NCBI RefSeq assembly: GCF_023073315.1
Contig: NZ_JADPJH010000028.1
Location: forward strand, 39,082-103,081
Direction: 5' to 3'
Length of the DNA: 64,000 bases
DNA from: Bradyrhizobium sp. 1
GTDB taxonomy: Bacteria; Pseudomonadota; Alphaproteobacteria; Rhizobiales; Xanthobacteraceae
The notes below the pieces were generated by a model. The model searched no databases, had not been told where the DNA came from, and saw nothing but the letters and a program-made list of their open reading frames with translations. The first letter of the stretch is position 1, and the number at the start of each line of letters is the position of its first letter. Positions 8,330-16,903 of this stretch are shown here, piece by piece. Made by a program: the position numbers and the translations under genes.

Positions 8330-8872
8330 ATGTCCCGAGACCGAGAGAGCACAGCGATCAACCAGGTGCTGCGCCCTGCCGTTTTCTTCGACCGCGACGG
8401 CGTTCTGAACGTCGACAGCGATTATCTGTTCGAGATCGACAAATTCCGCTGGACCGACGGTGCGATCGAGGCCGTGAAGGCGATCAACGATGCCGGCTAT
8501 TTCGCCTTCGTCATCACCAACCAGTCGGGCGTCGCCAGGGGATTCTATCAGGAGGCCGACATCCATCGCCTGCACGATTGGATGGCGGAGCAGCTGGCGG
8601 CCCACGATGCACGGATCGATGCTTTCGAATATTGCCCGTTTCATCCGGACGGGTCGGTCGCCCCCTACCGGGCCAGCAGTGATCGCCGCAAACCGCAGCC
8701 CGGCATGATTGTGGACCTCCTGACGAAGTTCCCCGTTGACGCGAGCAAGAGCTTCGTGGTCGGCGACAGGCCGTCCGACATCGAAGCTGCGCGCGCCGCC
8801 GGAATGCCTGGCCATCTCTTTGCCGGTGGCAATCTGCGGGATTTCATCCTACCGCTGCTGGCCCGCGGATAA
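8330..8872 (+). CDS. HAD-IIIA phosphatase, GmhB-like, lacking two zinc cysteines
   Basis: A 180-residue HAD phosphatase resembling D-glycero-D-manno-heptose 1,7-bisphosphate 7-phosphatase. Motif I is FFDRDGVLN, motif II ITNQSG, then RRKPQPGM with the catalytic Lys, and motif IV VGDRPSDIEAA. In E. coli GmhB a zinc site is formed by Cys-x-His and a later Cys-x-Cys; here CPFHPDG keeps the first pair, but the second is S-D-R. The zinc site is therefore probably lost. The substrate is likely a sugar phosphate, perhaps a heptose, but not certainly. ATG at 8330 is taken because similarity begins just after it. The downstream glycosyltransferase gene starts only 4 bases after the stop, which suggests an operon. 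Confidence 0.8.
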   Translation: MSRDRESTAINQVLRPAVFFDRDGVLNVDSDYLFEIDKFRWTDGAIEAVKAINDAGYFAFVITNQSGVARGFYQEADIHRLHDWMAEQLAAHDARIDAFEYCPFHPDGSVAPYRASSDRRKPQPGMIVDLLTKFPVDASKSFVVGDRPSDIEAARAAGMPGHLFAGGNLRDFILPLLARG

Positions 8873-8876
8873 CGCC

Positions 8877-10085
8877 GTGGAGAAAGCTCCCAACTTCATT
8901 CTCGCGACGGAGTTCTATCCGCCGGATTCGAGCACGACCGCGACCTATCTCGGTGCAATCGCGAACGCGATCGCCCTGGACATGCAGACGGTCGTTCTGT
9001 CGGGGACGCCGGGCTCCGCGAGACCGGCGGTCGACAGGAACACGCCCGAGGTCGTCGACATCGCGAACTGGAGACCGCCCAAGCACGCGCTCGCAAGACG
9101 CCTCATCGCAAGCTCTGCGCTGGCGCTGCGCCTGTTCTGGGCCGTCTACAGACGCGCACGACCGGGCGACGTCGTCATGTCGGTCACGAGCCCTTTCACC
9201 CTGCCCTATTCAATCACGCTTGCAGCAAGGCTGCGGCGCGCCACGACGGCGCTCCTGATCTACGACCTCTATCCGGAAGCTCTGGTGGCCGCCGGCATGG
9301 CCCGGCAGACATCGCTCGTCACGCGCGTCCTGCGCCTCGCCAATGGCTGGCTCTTCAGATCCCTGAACGCGATCTTCGTGATCGGCCGTGACGTGCCCCC
9401 GCTGCTGCTGCGCTATCCGCGCGTACGCGCAGAGCGCATCCATTTCGTGCCCAACTGGACATTGCTTCCGATCGGATTCCGCGAACCCGACGATGATTGC
9501 AGTTTCAGGAAGCCCTACCCGGCGAAGTTCATCGTCGGTCTCTGCGGCAATCTCGGCTTCACGCATGCACCTCGCACCGTGTTCGAAGCCGCGCGGCTCC
9601 TGCAGCATGAAACGCACATCCATTTCGTTCTGTCGGGCTGGGGCGTCGGCTGGGCCGAGTTGAAGACCCTTCAAGCCTCGGAGAATCTGGCTAACGTCAC
9701 CTTGGTGGATCCCGTGCCCGAGGAACAGCTTGCCGAATTCCTGGCGGCGGCGGACGCCTGGGCCATCCCCTACCGGCGCGACGTCGCCGGTGTCTCGATT
9801 CCAAGCCGCCTCTACAACTTTCTTGCCGTCGGGCGGGCCGTCATCGTCGGAACGGAGCCGAATGCGGAGGCCGGGCTTGCGGTCGCGGAGGAAGACATCG
9901 GCTGGGTCGTGCCGCCGGAGGACCCGACCAGGCTCGCGCAAGCGATCTCCGAAGCCGCGTCCGATCGCGGGGCGACGCTCGAACGAGGCCGCCTCGCGGC
10001 GATCGCCGCGCTGAAATACAGCGAGCAAGCCTCGACGTTGCGCTACCGGGACATCGTGCGGCGCCTGCGCGAGACCGACGGCTAG
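8877..10085 (+). CDS. Glycosyltransferase family 4 (WcaI/WbuB type)
   Basis: A 402-residue retaining GT-B glycosyltransferase. The N-terminus FILATEFYPPDSSTTATYL is the acceptor-side motif seen in WcaI/WbuB-like fucosyl- or fucosaminyltransferases. The C-terminal lobe has VGLCGNLGF, the DPVPEEQLAEFLAAADAW segment and VSIPSRLYNFLAVGRAVI, which holds the nucleotide-sugar pocket. The start is GTG at 8877, 4 bases after the HAD stop; the longer frame lies inside the HAD gene. It would add one sugar of the repeat unit on the cytoplasmic side of the inner membrane. It overlaps the convergent aminotransferase gene by 4 bases. Given gmd-fcl next door, GDP-fucose is a possible donor, but this is inference. 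Confidence 0.82.
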   Translation: MEKAPNFILATEFYPPDSSTTATYLGAIANAIALDMQTVVLSGTPGSARPAVDRNTPEVVDIANWRPPKHALARRLIASSALALRLFWAVYRRARPGDVVMSVTSPFTLPYSITLAARLRRATTALLIYDLYPEALVAAGMARQTSLVTRVLRLANGWLFRSLNAIFVIGRDVPPLLLRYPRVRAERIHFVPNWTLLPIGFREPDDDCSFRKPYPAKFIVGLCGNLGFTHAPRTVFEAARLLQHETHIHFVLSGWGVGWAELKTLQASENLANVTLVDPVPEEQLAEFLAAADAWAIPYRRDVAGVSIPSRLYNFLAVGRAVIVGTEPNAEAGLAVAEEDIGWVVPPEDPTRLAQAISEAASDRGATLERGRLAAIAALKYSEQASTLRYRDIVRRLRETDG

Positions 10086-11179
10086 AAGTTCTTGATCAGC
10101 CTGACGACCTCGTCCTGCTGCTCGCGCGTGATCTCCGCAAACATCGGCAGCGAGAGGATCTTGCTCTGATCTTCAAACGCCCTCGGAAACTGTTCGGGGC
10201 GATGCGCCAATCGCTCATAGGCGGGCAGCAGCGGCAGCGCTGTCGGGTAGTTGATCGCCGTCTGCACCCCGTTCTCGCCGAGATAGGCTGCAAGCGCGTC
10301 ACGCTTCTTATGCTTGATCGTGTAGAGATGATAGACGTGGGTGCGGTCGGGCGCGACACGGGGCACCTCCACGCCATCGAGTTGATTGAGGCCGGCATCA
10401 TAGACCGACGCAGCATCCTGACGCGCCTCGGTCCAGGCCTTCAGATGCTTCAGCTTGGCCGACAGGATCGCCGCCTGCATTCCATCCAGCCGGCTGTTGA
10501 TGCCTTCGATCAGGTGCTTGTGCTTCACCAGGCCGCCATGCCGGGCCAGCATGGTCATGTGCTCGGCCAGTGCCGCGTCCTCCGTCACGACCGCGCCGGC
10601 ATCTCCGAACGCGCCCAGATTCTTGCCCGGATAGAACGAGTAGGTCGCGGCCGCCCCGAAGGTCCCGACCGGCTGGCCCTTGTACTGCGCGAGGTGCGCC
10701 TGGGCGCAGTCCTCGATGACCCAGAGGCCGTGCTTGCGCGCGATCGCCATGATCGCGTCCATGTCCGCCGGCTGGCCGTAGAGATGCACCGGGATGATGC
10801 CGACGGTGCGCGGCGTGATCGCGGCTTCGACCGCCGCGGGGTCGATCGTGAAGGTCTCGCCGTCGGTATCGCAGAACACGACCTTCGCGCCCGCATGCGT
10901 GATCATCGCGGACGTCGATATCCACGAATGCGCGGTGGTGATGACCTCGTCGCCCAGCTTGACCTTCAGCGCGGCCATCGCGAGGTAGAGCGCATCGGTG
11001 CCATTGGCGCAGGACACGCAGTGCTTGACGCTCGCCGCTGCCGCGAACTCCCGCTCGAAGGCATCGACATAGGGACCACGGATGAACGCGCTGTCGCGAA
11101 TGACCGCCGCGATCGCACCGTCGATCTCGTCCTTGATCGACTGATATTGGAGCCCGAGATCGGCGTAAGGTACCGGCAT
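10082..11179 (-). CDS. DegT/DnrJ/EryC1/StrS sugar aminotransferase (WlbC/WbpE-like)
   Basis: A 365-residue PLP-dependent aminotransferase. The PLP lysine is in FYPGKNLGAFGDAGAV (about residue 185); CANGTDALYLAM and IEDCAQAHLAQYKG are further family blocks. The version of the active-site loop matches 3-aminotransferases such as WlbC/WbpE and QdtB. Directly upstream on the same strand are a hexapeptide acetyltransferase and a Gfo/Idh/MocA oxidoreductase, the same A-B-C order as Bordetella wlbA-wlbB-wlbC. The probable reaction is transamination of UDP-3-keto-GlcNAcA to the 3-amino sugar, using glutamate. The start is ATG at 11179. The alternative is another 3-amino sugar on a different nucleotide carrier. 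Confidence 0.85.
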   Translation of the reverse strand: MPVPYADLGLQYQSIKDEIDGAIAAVIRDSAFIRGPYVDAFEREFAAAASVKHCVSCANGTDALYLAMAALKVKLGDEVITTAHSWISTSAMITHAGAKVVFCDTDGETFTIDPAAVEAAITPRTVGIIPVHLYGQPADMDAIMAIARKHGLWVIEDCAQAHLAQYKGQPVGTFGAAATYSFYPGKNLGAFGDAGAVVTEDAALAEHMTMLARHGGLVKHKHLIEGINSRLDGMQAAILSAKLKHLKAWTEARQDAASVYDAGLNQLDGVEVPRVAPDRTHVYHLYTIKHKKRDALAAYLGENGVQTAINYPTALPLLPAYERLAHRPEQFPRAFEDQSKILSLPMFAEITREQQDEVVRLIKNF

Positions 11180-11204
11180 GAATGCTATTCCCTAGGTCTT
11201 GCCC

Positions 11205-11675
11205 TTAAGTCTTGCCCTTGAGGCGGCGGGCGGGATTTCCGGCGTAGCTGCCCGGCTCGGTGATATCTTTCGTGACCACTGAGCCCGCTCCGATCACGAC
11301 GTCATCGGCGATGGATACCGGCATGATGGTTGCGTTCGAACCGATCGAAACCCGGTTGCCGATCTTCGTCGCACGCCACAATTCGCGGCGGCCGCGGGCC
11401 GGCCCGCCGGTCGAGAAGGTGTCGTTGATGAACATCACGCCGTGCCCGACGAAGCAATCTTCCCCGATCGAGACCAGCTCGCAGATGAAGGCATGCGACT
11501 GCACACGGGTCCGCGCGCCGACGACGGCGCCGGTCTGTATCTCCGTGAAGGGACCGACGAAGCAATCATCCGCGATCTCGCAGCCGTAGAGATTGCAGGG
11601 TTCGACCAGTTTGACGCGCTCACCGAATTTGACGTCGCGCACGGCGACCTGGTGCACTTGCGGCTTGCCGCTCAC
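11205..11675 (-). CDS. Left-handed beta-helix sugar N-acetyltransferase (WlbB/WbpD-like)
   Basis: A 156-residue acyltransferase built of hexapeptide repeats (VGPFTEIQTGAVVGAR, IGNRVSIGSNATIMPVSIADDVVIGAGSVVTKDI). The loop HGVMFINDTF carries the family's conserved FIND segment near the active site. The expected reaction is acetyl-CoA-dependent acetylation of the 3-amino group made by the neighbouring aminotransferase. The start is GTG at 11675, overlapping the oxidoreductase stop in a GTGA tetranucleotide, so translation is coupled. The order oxidoreductase, acetyltransferase, aminotransferase supports the assignment. UDP-GlcNAc 6-dehydrogenase, which would supply the uronic acid, is not in the window. 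Confidence 0.85.
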   Translation of the reverse strand: MSGKPQVHQVAVRDVKFGERVKLVEPCNLYGCEIADDCFVGPFTEIQTGAVVGARTRVQSHAFICELVSIGEDCFVGHGVMFINDTFSTGGPARGRRELWRATKIGNRVSIGSNATIMPVSIADDVVIGAGSVVTKDITEPGSYAGNPARRLKGKT

Positions 11676-12733
11676 GAGATCACACCGAGCTTGCTCCGCC
11701 GCGGCTCGAAGCGCAGCGCAACTTCCTGCCCGGTCTCGATCGACTCGTAGAGGGCGGAGATCAGTTCGAGGCTCTTGCGGCCTTGCAGGCCGTCGACCAG
11801 CGCGGCGCGCTGATGCAGCAGGCAGTCGACGACGTGTTGATAATAGGCCTGGTGGCCGAAGCCGTAGACGTTGGGCGGATTGACCGAGAACTTCTCGATG
11901 ACGACCTTGTCGCTCGGCAACTCGTCGACGAAATTCCAGTGCCTGATCTGGTTGACCGCAAAGCCCGCGATCTCAACCGTGCCCTTCTCGCCGAGGATCG
12001 AAAGGGAGCCTTCGAGGTCCTTCGGCCGCACCGCCGTGGTCGCCTCGATGATACCGAGCGCGCCGTTGCGGAATTTCAGCGTCGCAACCGCAGTGTCTTC
12101 GGTCTCGACCTTCACCAGGGCCGTCGTTGCCCTCGCATGCACGCTCACCACGTCCCCGAAGAACCACTCCAGCATGTCGATGTGGTGGCTGGCCTGATTC
12201 GTCAGCACGCCGCCGTCATAGGCCCAGGTGCCGCGCCAGGCGTCCTGATCGTAATAGGACTGGTCCCGGCACCAGCGCACCCGCACGGTGCCGAGGACGA
12301 GCCGGCCAAACCTGCCGGCGTCCAGCGCCTCGCGCGCCTTGACCACCGGAACGTTGAAGCGATTTTGCTTGACGACGAACAGCTTCACGCCGGCTTCGTC
12401 GCACGCGCGGATCATGTCGTCGGCGTCCTGCAACCGCAGCGCCATCGGCTTCTCGACAACGACGTGCTTGCCGGCGCGCGCGCACGCGATCGCGTGCTGC
12501 GGATGCATGCCGCTGGGCGTCAGGACGGCGACCGCGTCGACGTCCTTGCGTGCGAGCATATCGTCGAGATTATCGTGGGCCGGGACGCCATACTTTGCCG
12601 CGAACGCATCGGCGCGAGGTTTGACGTTGTCACAAACGGCGACGAGGCTGGCCCGCTCGATGTGATTGCCAGCGAGCAGATCCGCATGGCGTTTCGCGAT
12701 GCGCCCGCAGCCCAGCAAGCCAAATCTGATCAT
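11672..12733 (-). CDS. Gfo/Idh/MocA family sugar oxidoreductase (WlbA/WbpB-like)
   Basis: A 353-residue NAD-dependent oxidoreductase. It has the Rossmann motif LLGCGRIAKRHADLL at the N-terminus, the EKPMAL motif with the catalytic Lys (about residue 97) and the HHIDMLEWFFGDV motif typical of WlbA-type enzymes. The proposed reaction is oxidation at C3 of UDP-N-acetyl-glucosaminuronate. ATG at 12733 is preceded by AGAGGAAGGG, a clear ribosome-binding site. The open frame continues upstream as far as 13984, but only as the antisense of the membrane-protein gene at 12947. First gene of a three-gene coupled operon with the acetyltransferase and aminotransferase. Confidence 0.88.
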   Translation of the reverse strand: MIRFGLLGCGRIAKRHADLLAGNHIERASLVAVCDNVKPRADAFAAKYGVPAHDNLDDMLARKDVDAVAVLTPSGMHPQHAIACARAGKHVVVEKPMALRLQDADDMIRACDEAGVKLFVVKQNRFNVPVVKAREALDAGRFGRLVLGTVRVRWCRDQSYYDQDAWRGTWAYDGGVLTNQASHHIDMLEWFFGDVVSVHARATTALVKVETEDTAVATLKFRNGALGIIEATTAVRPKDLEGSLSILGEKGTVEIAGFAVNQIRHWNFVDELPSDKVVIEKFSVNPPNVYGFGHQAYYQHVVDCLLHQRAALVDGLQGRKSLELISALYESIETGQEVALRFEPRRSKLGVIS

Positions 12734-12881
12734 CCGCCCTTCCTCTTGGTAGTCCCTTGCCGGATCGGTTGATTGCGCGTTCCAGGGCGCGGACATCAAA
12801 GCGTATATTCGAAAAATTCGTTGCCGATCAAGACAATATTGCCCACGTGGCACCTGTGACACCCCAGGGACTGGCAAGTTT

Positions 12882-12910
12882 TTGTTCCTGCATCCGTTTT
12901 TCGTGATACT
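12882..12910 (+). promoter_or_regulatory. Putative sigma-70-type promoter upstream of the Wzy-like pair
   Basis: TTGTTC (12882-12887), a 17-base spacer and GATACT (12905-12910) lie 36 bases before the start codon at 12947. This is the AT-rich part of the 213-base gap between divergent genes. Box spacing is ideal but the boxes are only partial matches; this is read by eye. Confidence 0.4.
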
Positions 12911-12946
12911 AGGCACACAACGCAACCTGCTCACGCTCGCCCACCA

Positions 12947-14275
12947 ATGAACGCCGTTCCCGACGTCGCCGCAGCCCAATCGCCTGCGCGCGATCGATAC
13001 AGGTTGGGTCTCGCAATCCTCTGTCACATCGTGACGAGCTGCGTGTCCCTGATCTTCGTCGTCGAGTACTATCGCCGGCTGTTGCCTTTGGCTCCGAACG
13101 GCCTCCATCTCATCGTCACTGCCGCTATTGGGGTGATCCCCTTTGCCCTCTGCGCGATCGTCTTCGCACTGAGACGCTTCAGTTTCGGCTTTGCCGTCGG
13201 CTTCTATTTCTACACGCTCATTCTCGGCTACCTCTGGCTGGTCGCGTTTTCGACCTTTCCCTACGACCATCGAACCGCGGCGATTTCCGCGTTCGCCTCG
13301 GGAATTGCCTTTCTCGTCCCGGCACTGTTCGTCGGCTCTTCCCTTCCCCGGCTTTTTACGTTGACTGCAAAACAGCTCGACGCCCTCCTCGCCGCCATTG
13401 TCGTCTTGTCGATCGTCGTCCTGGTGATCGGCATGACGTTCCAGTTTCAACCCGCCCGCCCCGCGGACATGTACAAGTTCCGCAACGAGATCGATCTGCC
13501 CAGGTCGCTTCAATACGCGATCGGCATCGTCTCGGGCGCGTTGCTTCCTTTCGCCTATGCCAGCTTCATCCAGCTCAGGCGATACGTGCTGGCGGTGATC
13601 TGCCTGGCGCTGCTCGTCCTGTTTTATCCCGTAACCCTCACGAAGGTCGCGCTGCTGGCGCCGAGCTGGCTGCTGTTTCTTACACTTTTGTCGATCTATT
13701 TCGAATCCCGGATGGCCATCATTCTCTCCCTGCTTCTGCCAATCCTGGCGGGCGTGCTGATTGCCGTGCTCTATCGCTATGATTTGGTCCCGGACCGGGT
13801 CTTCGTCTATTTTGGAACCGTCAATTTTAGGATGATCGCGATGCCTTCGAGCGCGCTCGATTTCTACAATGACTTCTTCTCGTCCCATGAACTGACCCAT
13901 TTCTGCCAGATCACGCCGCTCAAGCTGGTCATGTCCTGCCCGTACAAGGATCAGCTCTCGGTCTTCATGGCCGACAGCTATCACCTCGGCTATTTCAACG
14001 CTTCGCTGTTTGCCACCGAAGGCATCGCCTCGGTCGGCACGGTGCTTGCCCCCGTTTCGGCTGCCGTTTGCGGCCTCATCATCAGCCTGGGCAATCGCGC
14101 CTCGGCGGGTCTCTCCGGACGGTTCATTCTTCTGTCCAGCGGACTGCTGCTACAGATTTTGATCAACGTTCCGCTCACGGTCGCGCTCGTGACGCACGGC
14201 ACCCTGGTCCTGTTCCTGCTTTGGTACATTGCCCCAAGGGAGCTCTTGGGAGATCAACGCTCCGGTGAGCCCTAG
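12947..14275 (+). CDS. Polytopic membrane protein, Wzy-like O-antigen polymerase candidate (copy 1)
   Basis: A 442-residue protein with about 11-12 hydrophobic segments and a large periplasmic-type loop near residues 285-345 containing YFGTVNFRMIAMPS, DFYNDFFSSHELTHFCQI and CPYKDQL. Such a topology, many membrane spans with one big late loop, is the usual sign of O-antigen polymerases, which show little sequence conservation. It would join repeat units on the periplasmic side. A homologous copy lies immediately downstream (14285), only 9 bases apart. A promoter-like pair of boxes is visible at 12882-12910. The assignment rests on topology and context and could be wrong; an O-acetyl or glucosyl-modifying membrane enzyme is possible. 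Confidence 0.6.
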   Translation: MNAVPDVAAAQSPARDRYRLGLAILCHIVTSCVSLIFVVEYYRRLLPLAPNGLHLIVTAAIGVIPFALCAIVFALRRFSFGFAVGFYFYTLILGYLWLVAFSTFPYDHRTAAISAFASGIAFLVPALFVGSSLPRLFTLTAKQLDALLAAIVVLSIVVLVIGMTFQFQPARPADMYKFRNEIDLPRSLQYAIGIVSGALLPFAYASFIQLRRYVLAVICLALLVLFYPVTLTKVALLAPSWLLFLTLLSIYFESRMAIILSLLLPILAGVLIAVLYRYDLVPDRVFVYFGTVNFRMIAMPSSALDFYNDFFSSHELTHFCQITPLKLVMSCPYKDQLSVFMADSYHLGYFNASLFATEGIASVGTVLAPVSAAVCGLIISLGNRASAGLSGRFILLSSGLLLQILINVPLTVALVTHGTLVLFLLWYIAPRELLGDQRSGEP

Positions 14276-14284
14276 GGCAGCACG

Positions 14285-15592
14285 ATGCAGATGCCCAGCT
14301 ATTCCGGTAAACTGAACGGCGGCCTGCTCTCATTCCTGATCGGATATGCAGTGGTTTGTTGCATATCGCTGACGATCGTCATCCACCTGTATGGCTACCT
14401 GCAGATCTTCGCATTCGAGTGGCCCTCGATCGTCTCGGCGGCGCTGATCGTGCTCTCACCCATCGCGCTGTCGATCATATTCGCCTGCGCTCCCTTCAGT
14501 TTCGGATACCTCACGAGCTTCTATCTCTACACGATCGTGCTCGGGTATCTCTGGCTCATCCCGTTCTCGCTGTTCAGCTACGACCATAGGGCGACCGGAC
14601 TGTTCGCATTGGCTTCGTTTGCCGGCTTCCTGATCCCGGCCATGCTGATCGACAGGCCGGCGAAGCCTCCAATCAGCTTCACGCCGAAGGTCATGAACAG
14701 GCTCCTGGCCGCAATCGTGACCATTGCGATCGTCACGCTCGCCGCCGGCATGTACTACAACTTCAAACTGGTGGGGCTTGCCGATATCTACCAGTTCCGC
14801 GACCAGCTCGATTTTCCGGTCCCGCTCAGATACGCGATCGGAATTACGCTTGGCGCTCTGCTGCCTTTTGCATTCGCCTGCTTTGTCGAGCGGGGAGCAA
14901 ATATTCCGGCTTGCGCGACGCTGCTCCTGATCCTGAGCTTCTATCCGATCACCCTGACCAAGACGACGATGTTCGCTCCTTTCTGGCTCGCGTTCCTGTG
15001 GCTTCTGACGAGCCACATGGAGGCAAGGCGCGTCGTGATCCTGTCGCTGCTGATACCGCTCCTCGTGGGCGTGCTCGTGGCGCTGCTGTACTATGCCGGC
15101 GTGGTATCGCTGGCTCATCTCATCGACTATTTCGGGTCCGTCAACTTCCGGATGATCGCGTTTCCATCGATTTCGCTCGACGTCTACAACGACTTCTTCT
15201 CGCGGCATGAAGTCACGCACTTCTGTCAGATCTCGCTGATCAGATCGTACATCGGCTGCCCCTATGCCGAGCAGCTTCCGGCCATCCTCGCCCGGAACTA
15301 TCCGGTCGGGAATATCAATGCGTCCCTGCTCGCCACCGAGGGAATAGCCTCGGTCAGCACGGCCTGGACGCCGCTGAGCGCGCTCCTGTCTGGCCTTATC
15401 CTGTCGCTAGGCAATTGCACGTCGAACAGGCTGCCACCGAGATTCGTGATCCTGTCGAGCGGCGTGCTGGTGCAGACCCTGCTCAATGTCCCGCTCTCGA
15501 TTCTGTTGATCACGAACGGCGCGGCAGCGATCTTCCTCCTGTGGTACATCACCCCAAGCCCGTGGCTCACTCAGGTCGGCGGCAAGGCGTGA
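14285..15592 (+). CDS. Polytopic membrane protein, Wzy-like (copy 2, tandem paralogue)
   Basis: A 435-residue homologue of the preceding gene over its whole length. Shared blocks include FYLYTIVLGYLWL, FSYDHRA, FYPITLTK, YFGSVNFRMIAFPS, DVYNDFFSRHEVTHFCQI, CPYAEQL and LLATEGIASV. The membrane spans and the large late loop are kept, including the paired Cys of FCQI and GCPY, which might form a disulfide in the periplasm. Both copies appear intact, so duplication with different linkage specificity is a reasonable idea. The downstream glycosyltransferase gene starts 16 bases later on the same strand. Function is inferred as for copy 1. Confidence 0.6.
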   Translation: MQMPSYSGKLNGGLLSFLIGYAVVCCISLTIVIHLYGYLQIFAFEWPSIVSAALIVLSPIALSIIFACAPFSFGYLTSFYLYTIVLGYLWLIPFSLFSYDHRATGLFALASFAGFLIPAMLIDRPAKPPISFTPKVMNRLLAAIVTIAIVTLAAGMYYNFKLVGLADIYQFRDQLDFPVPLRYAIGITLGALLPFAFACFVERGANIPACATLLLILSFYPITLTKTTMFAPFWLAFLWLLTSHMEARRVVILSLLIPLLVGVLVALLYYAGVVSLAHLIDYFGSVNFRMIAFPSISLDVYNDFFSRHEVTHFCQISLIRSYIGCPYAEQLPAILARNYPVGNINASLLATEGIASVSTAWTPLSALLSGLILSLGNCTSNRLPPRFVILSSGVLVQTLLNVPLSILLITNGAAAIFLLWYITPSPWLTQVGGKA

Positions 15593-15608
15593 CTAAGGAC
15601 CAGGCTTC

Positions 15609-16796
15609 ATGCGCGTGCTCATCCTGAACGGAGACTATCCCCGCTTTCTGAAATGGCTCTATGCCGGCAACCCTGATCTGACCACGGCCTCCTACGCGGA
15701 CCAGATGGCGGCGCGCAACGCGAGCCTGTTTGGCGTCGCCAATTTCTATTCCAGCAACTTCAGGGCACAGGGACACGAAGCCGCGGAGATTCACGTCAAC
15801 AACGTATGGCTTCAATCGGCCTGGTCCCGCGAACACGGCATGGCGTTCGACATGTCGCAGGAGGTTGCCGGCAGCAGGAAGGACCGCTTGCCGGGATGGC
15901 TGCAACGCGCCGTCGCGCCGCTCAAGCCGATGCTCAGGCCGCTTGCGAGAACCGTCGGCCTCAGCCCGCGTCTCAGCGAACAGCTCCAGCAGATTCTCGT
16001 CGCACAAATCGAGGAATTCAGGCCGGATCTCATCCTCAATCAGGACGTCTTTTACGTCACGACCAAATTGATCGAGCGCTTCAGGGGGATGGGCGTGTCG
16101 ACGATCCTCGGACAGGTCGGCATCGAGCCGTCGCGCGGAGAGAATTGGCGTGTGTACGACCTCATGCTGTCCCAATTGCCGCGGGTCGTCCAGGCCTTCC
16201 GCGCCGCGGGCGTGGCGGCGGAAGTCAGTCACCTCGCGTTCGAGCCGGTGATCCTCGACAGACTGCCTCCAGGAGCTGTGCAGGACGTCGACGTCTCCTT
16301 CGTCGGCTCGGTCTCGGAAGACCATCGCGAGCGCATTGCGCTATTGGAGTTCATCGCCGAGCGCTTCGACCTGAAGCTCTGGGGAAACATCCCGAGTTCC
16401 CTTCCCGCATCGTCCCCGCTCTGGCGCTGCTTCCAGGGCGAGGTCTGGGGCACCGAGATGTATCAGGTGCTGAGACGGTCCCGCATCACGCTGAACTCGC
16501 ACATCGACATTGCGGGCGAAGAGGCCGGCAACATGCGCCTGTTCGAGGCGACGGGCATCGGGACCTTCCTGCTGACGGACTACAAGCGGAACCTGGATGC
16601 GCTCTTCGAGGCGCCCCGGGACGTCGAGGTCTGGCGAACGCCCGAGGACTGCGCCGCATCGATCGAGCGATATCTGGGCGATGACGGCGCCCGCCTTGCG
16701 ATCGCCGCAACGGGGCAGCAGACGACACTTTCGCGACACAACTTCAACCTGCGCGTCCGGGAGATCCTCGACCACGTCGAGCGCCTCAAGCGGTAG
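15609..16796 (+). CDS. Glycosyltransferase with CgeB-type C-terminal domain
   Basis: A 395-residue protein with a GT-B-like layout. The N-terminal half starts MRVLILNGDYPRFLKWLYA and includes FRPDLILNQDVFYV. The C-terminal half has DVSFVGSVSEDHRERIALLE and then AGEEAGNMRLFEATGIGTFLLTDY followed by WRTPEDCAASIERYL, the block found in the CgeB/Glyco_trans_1_2 group. It is expected to transfer a sugar in the cytoplasm; donor and acceptor are not evident. AGGACCAGG precedes ATG 15609. It follows the two Wzy-like genes closely and probably shares their transcript; a 107-base gap separates it from the cupin gene. Confidence 0.75.
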   Translation: MRVLILNGDYPRFLKWLYAGNPDLTTASYADQMAARNASLFGVANFYSSNFRAQGHEAAEIHVNNVWLQSAWSREHGMAFDMSQEVAGSRKDRLPGWLQRAVAPLKPMLRPLARTVGLSPRLSEQLQQILVAQIEEFRPDLILNQDVFYVTTKLIERFRGMGVSTILGQVGIEPSRGENWRVYDLMLSQLPRVVQAFRAAGVAAEVSHLAFEPVILDRLPPGAVQDVDVSFVGSVSEDHRERIALLEFIAERFDLKLWGNIPSSLPASSPLWRCFQGEVWGTEMYQVLRRSRITLNSHIDIAGEEAGNMRLFEATGIGTFLLTDYKRNLDALFEAPRDVEVWRTPEDCAASIERYLGDDGARLAIAATGQQTTLSRHNFNLRVREILDHVERLKR

Positions 16797-16903
16797 CTTT
16801 TGGCAGTTTGGCGGCGGCCTTGACGGCACCACCGAAAATGGCCAGAGTCACCCCGGACTGCCGCTAACATGCTGCAATTTCTCACATTTTAGGATAAACT
16901 CGG

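Noticed and set aside
12734..13984. Upstream extension of the minus-strand Gfo/Idh/MocA gene by about 417 residues
   Set aside because: It is the antisense of the membrane-protein gene at 12947. The translation is charged and repetitive, and a strong ribosome-binding site precedes the ATG at 12733.
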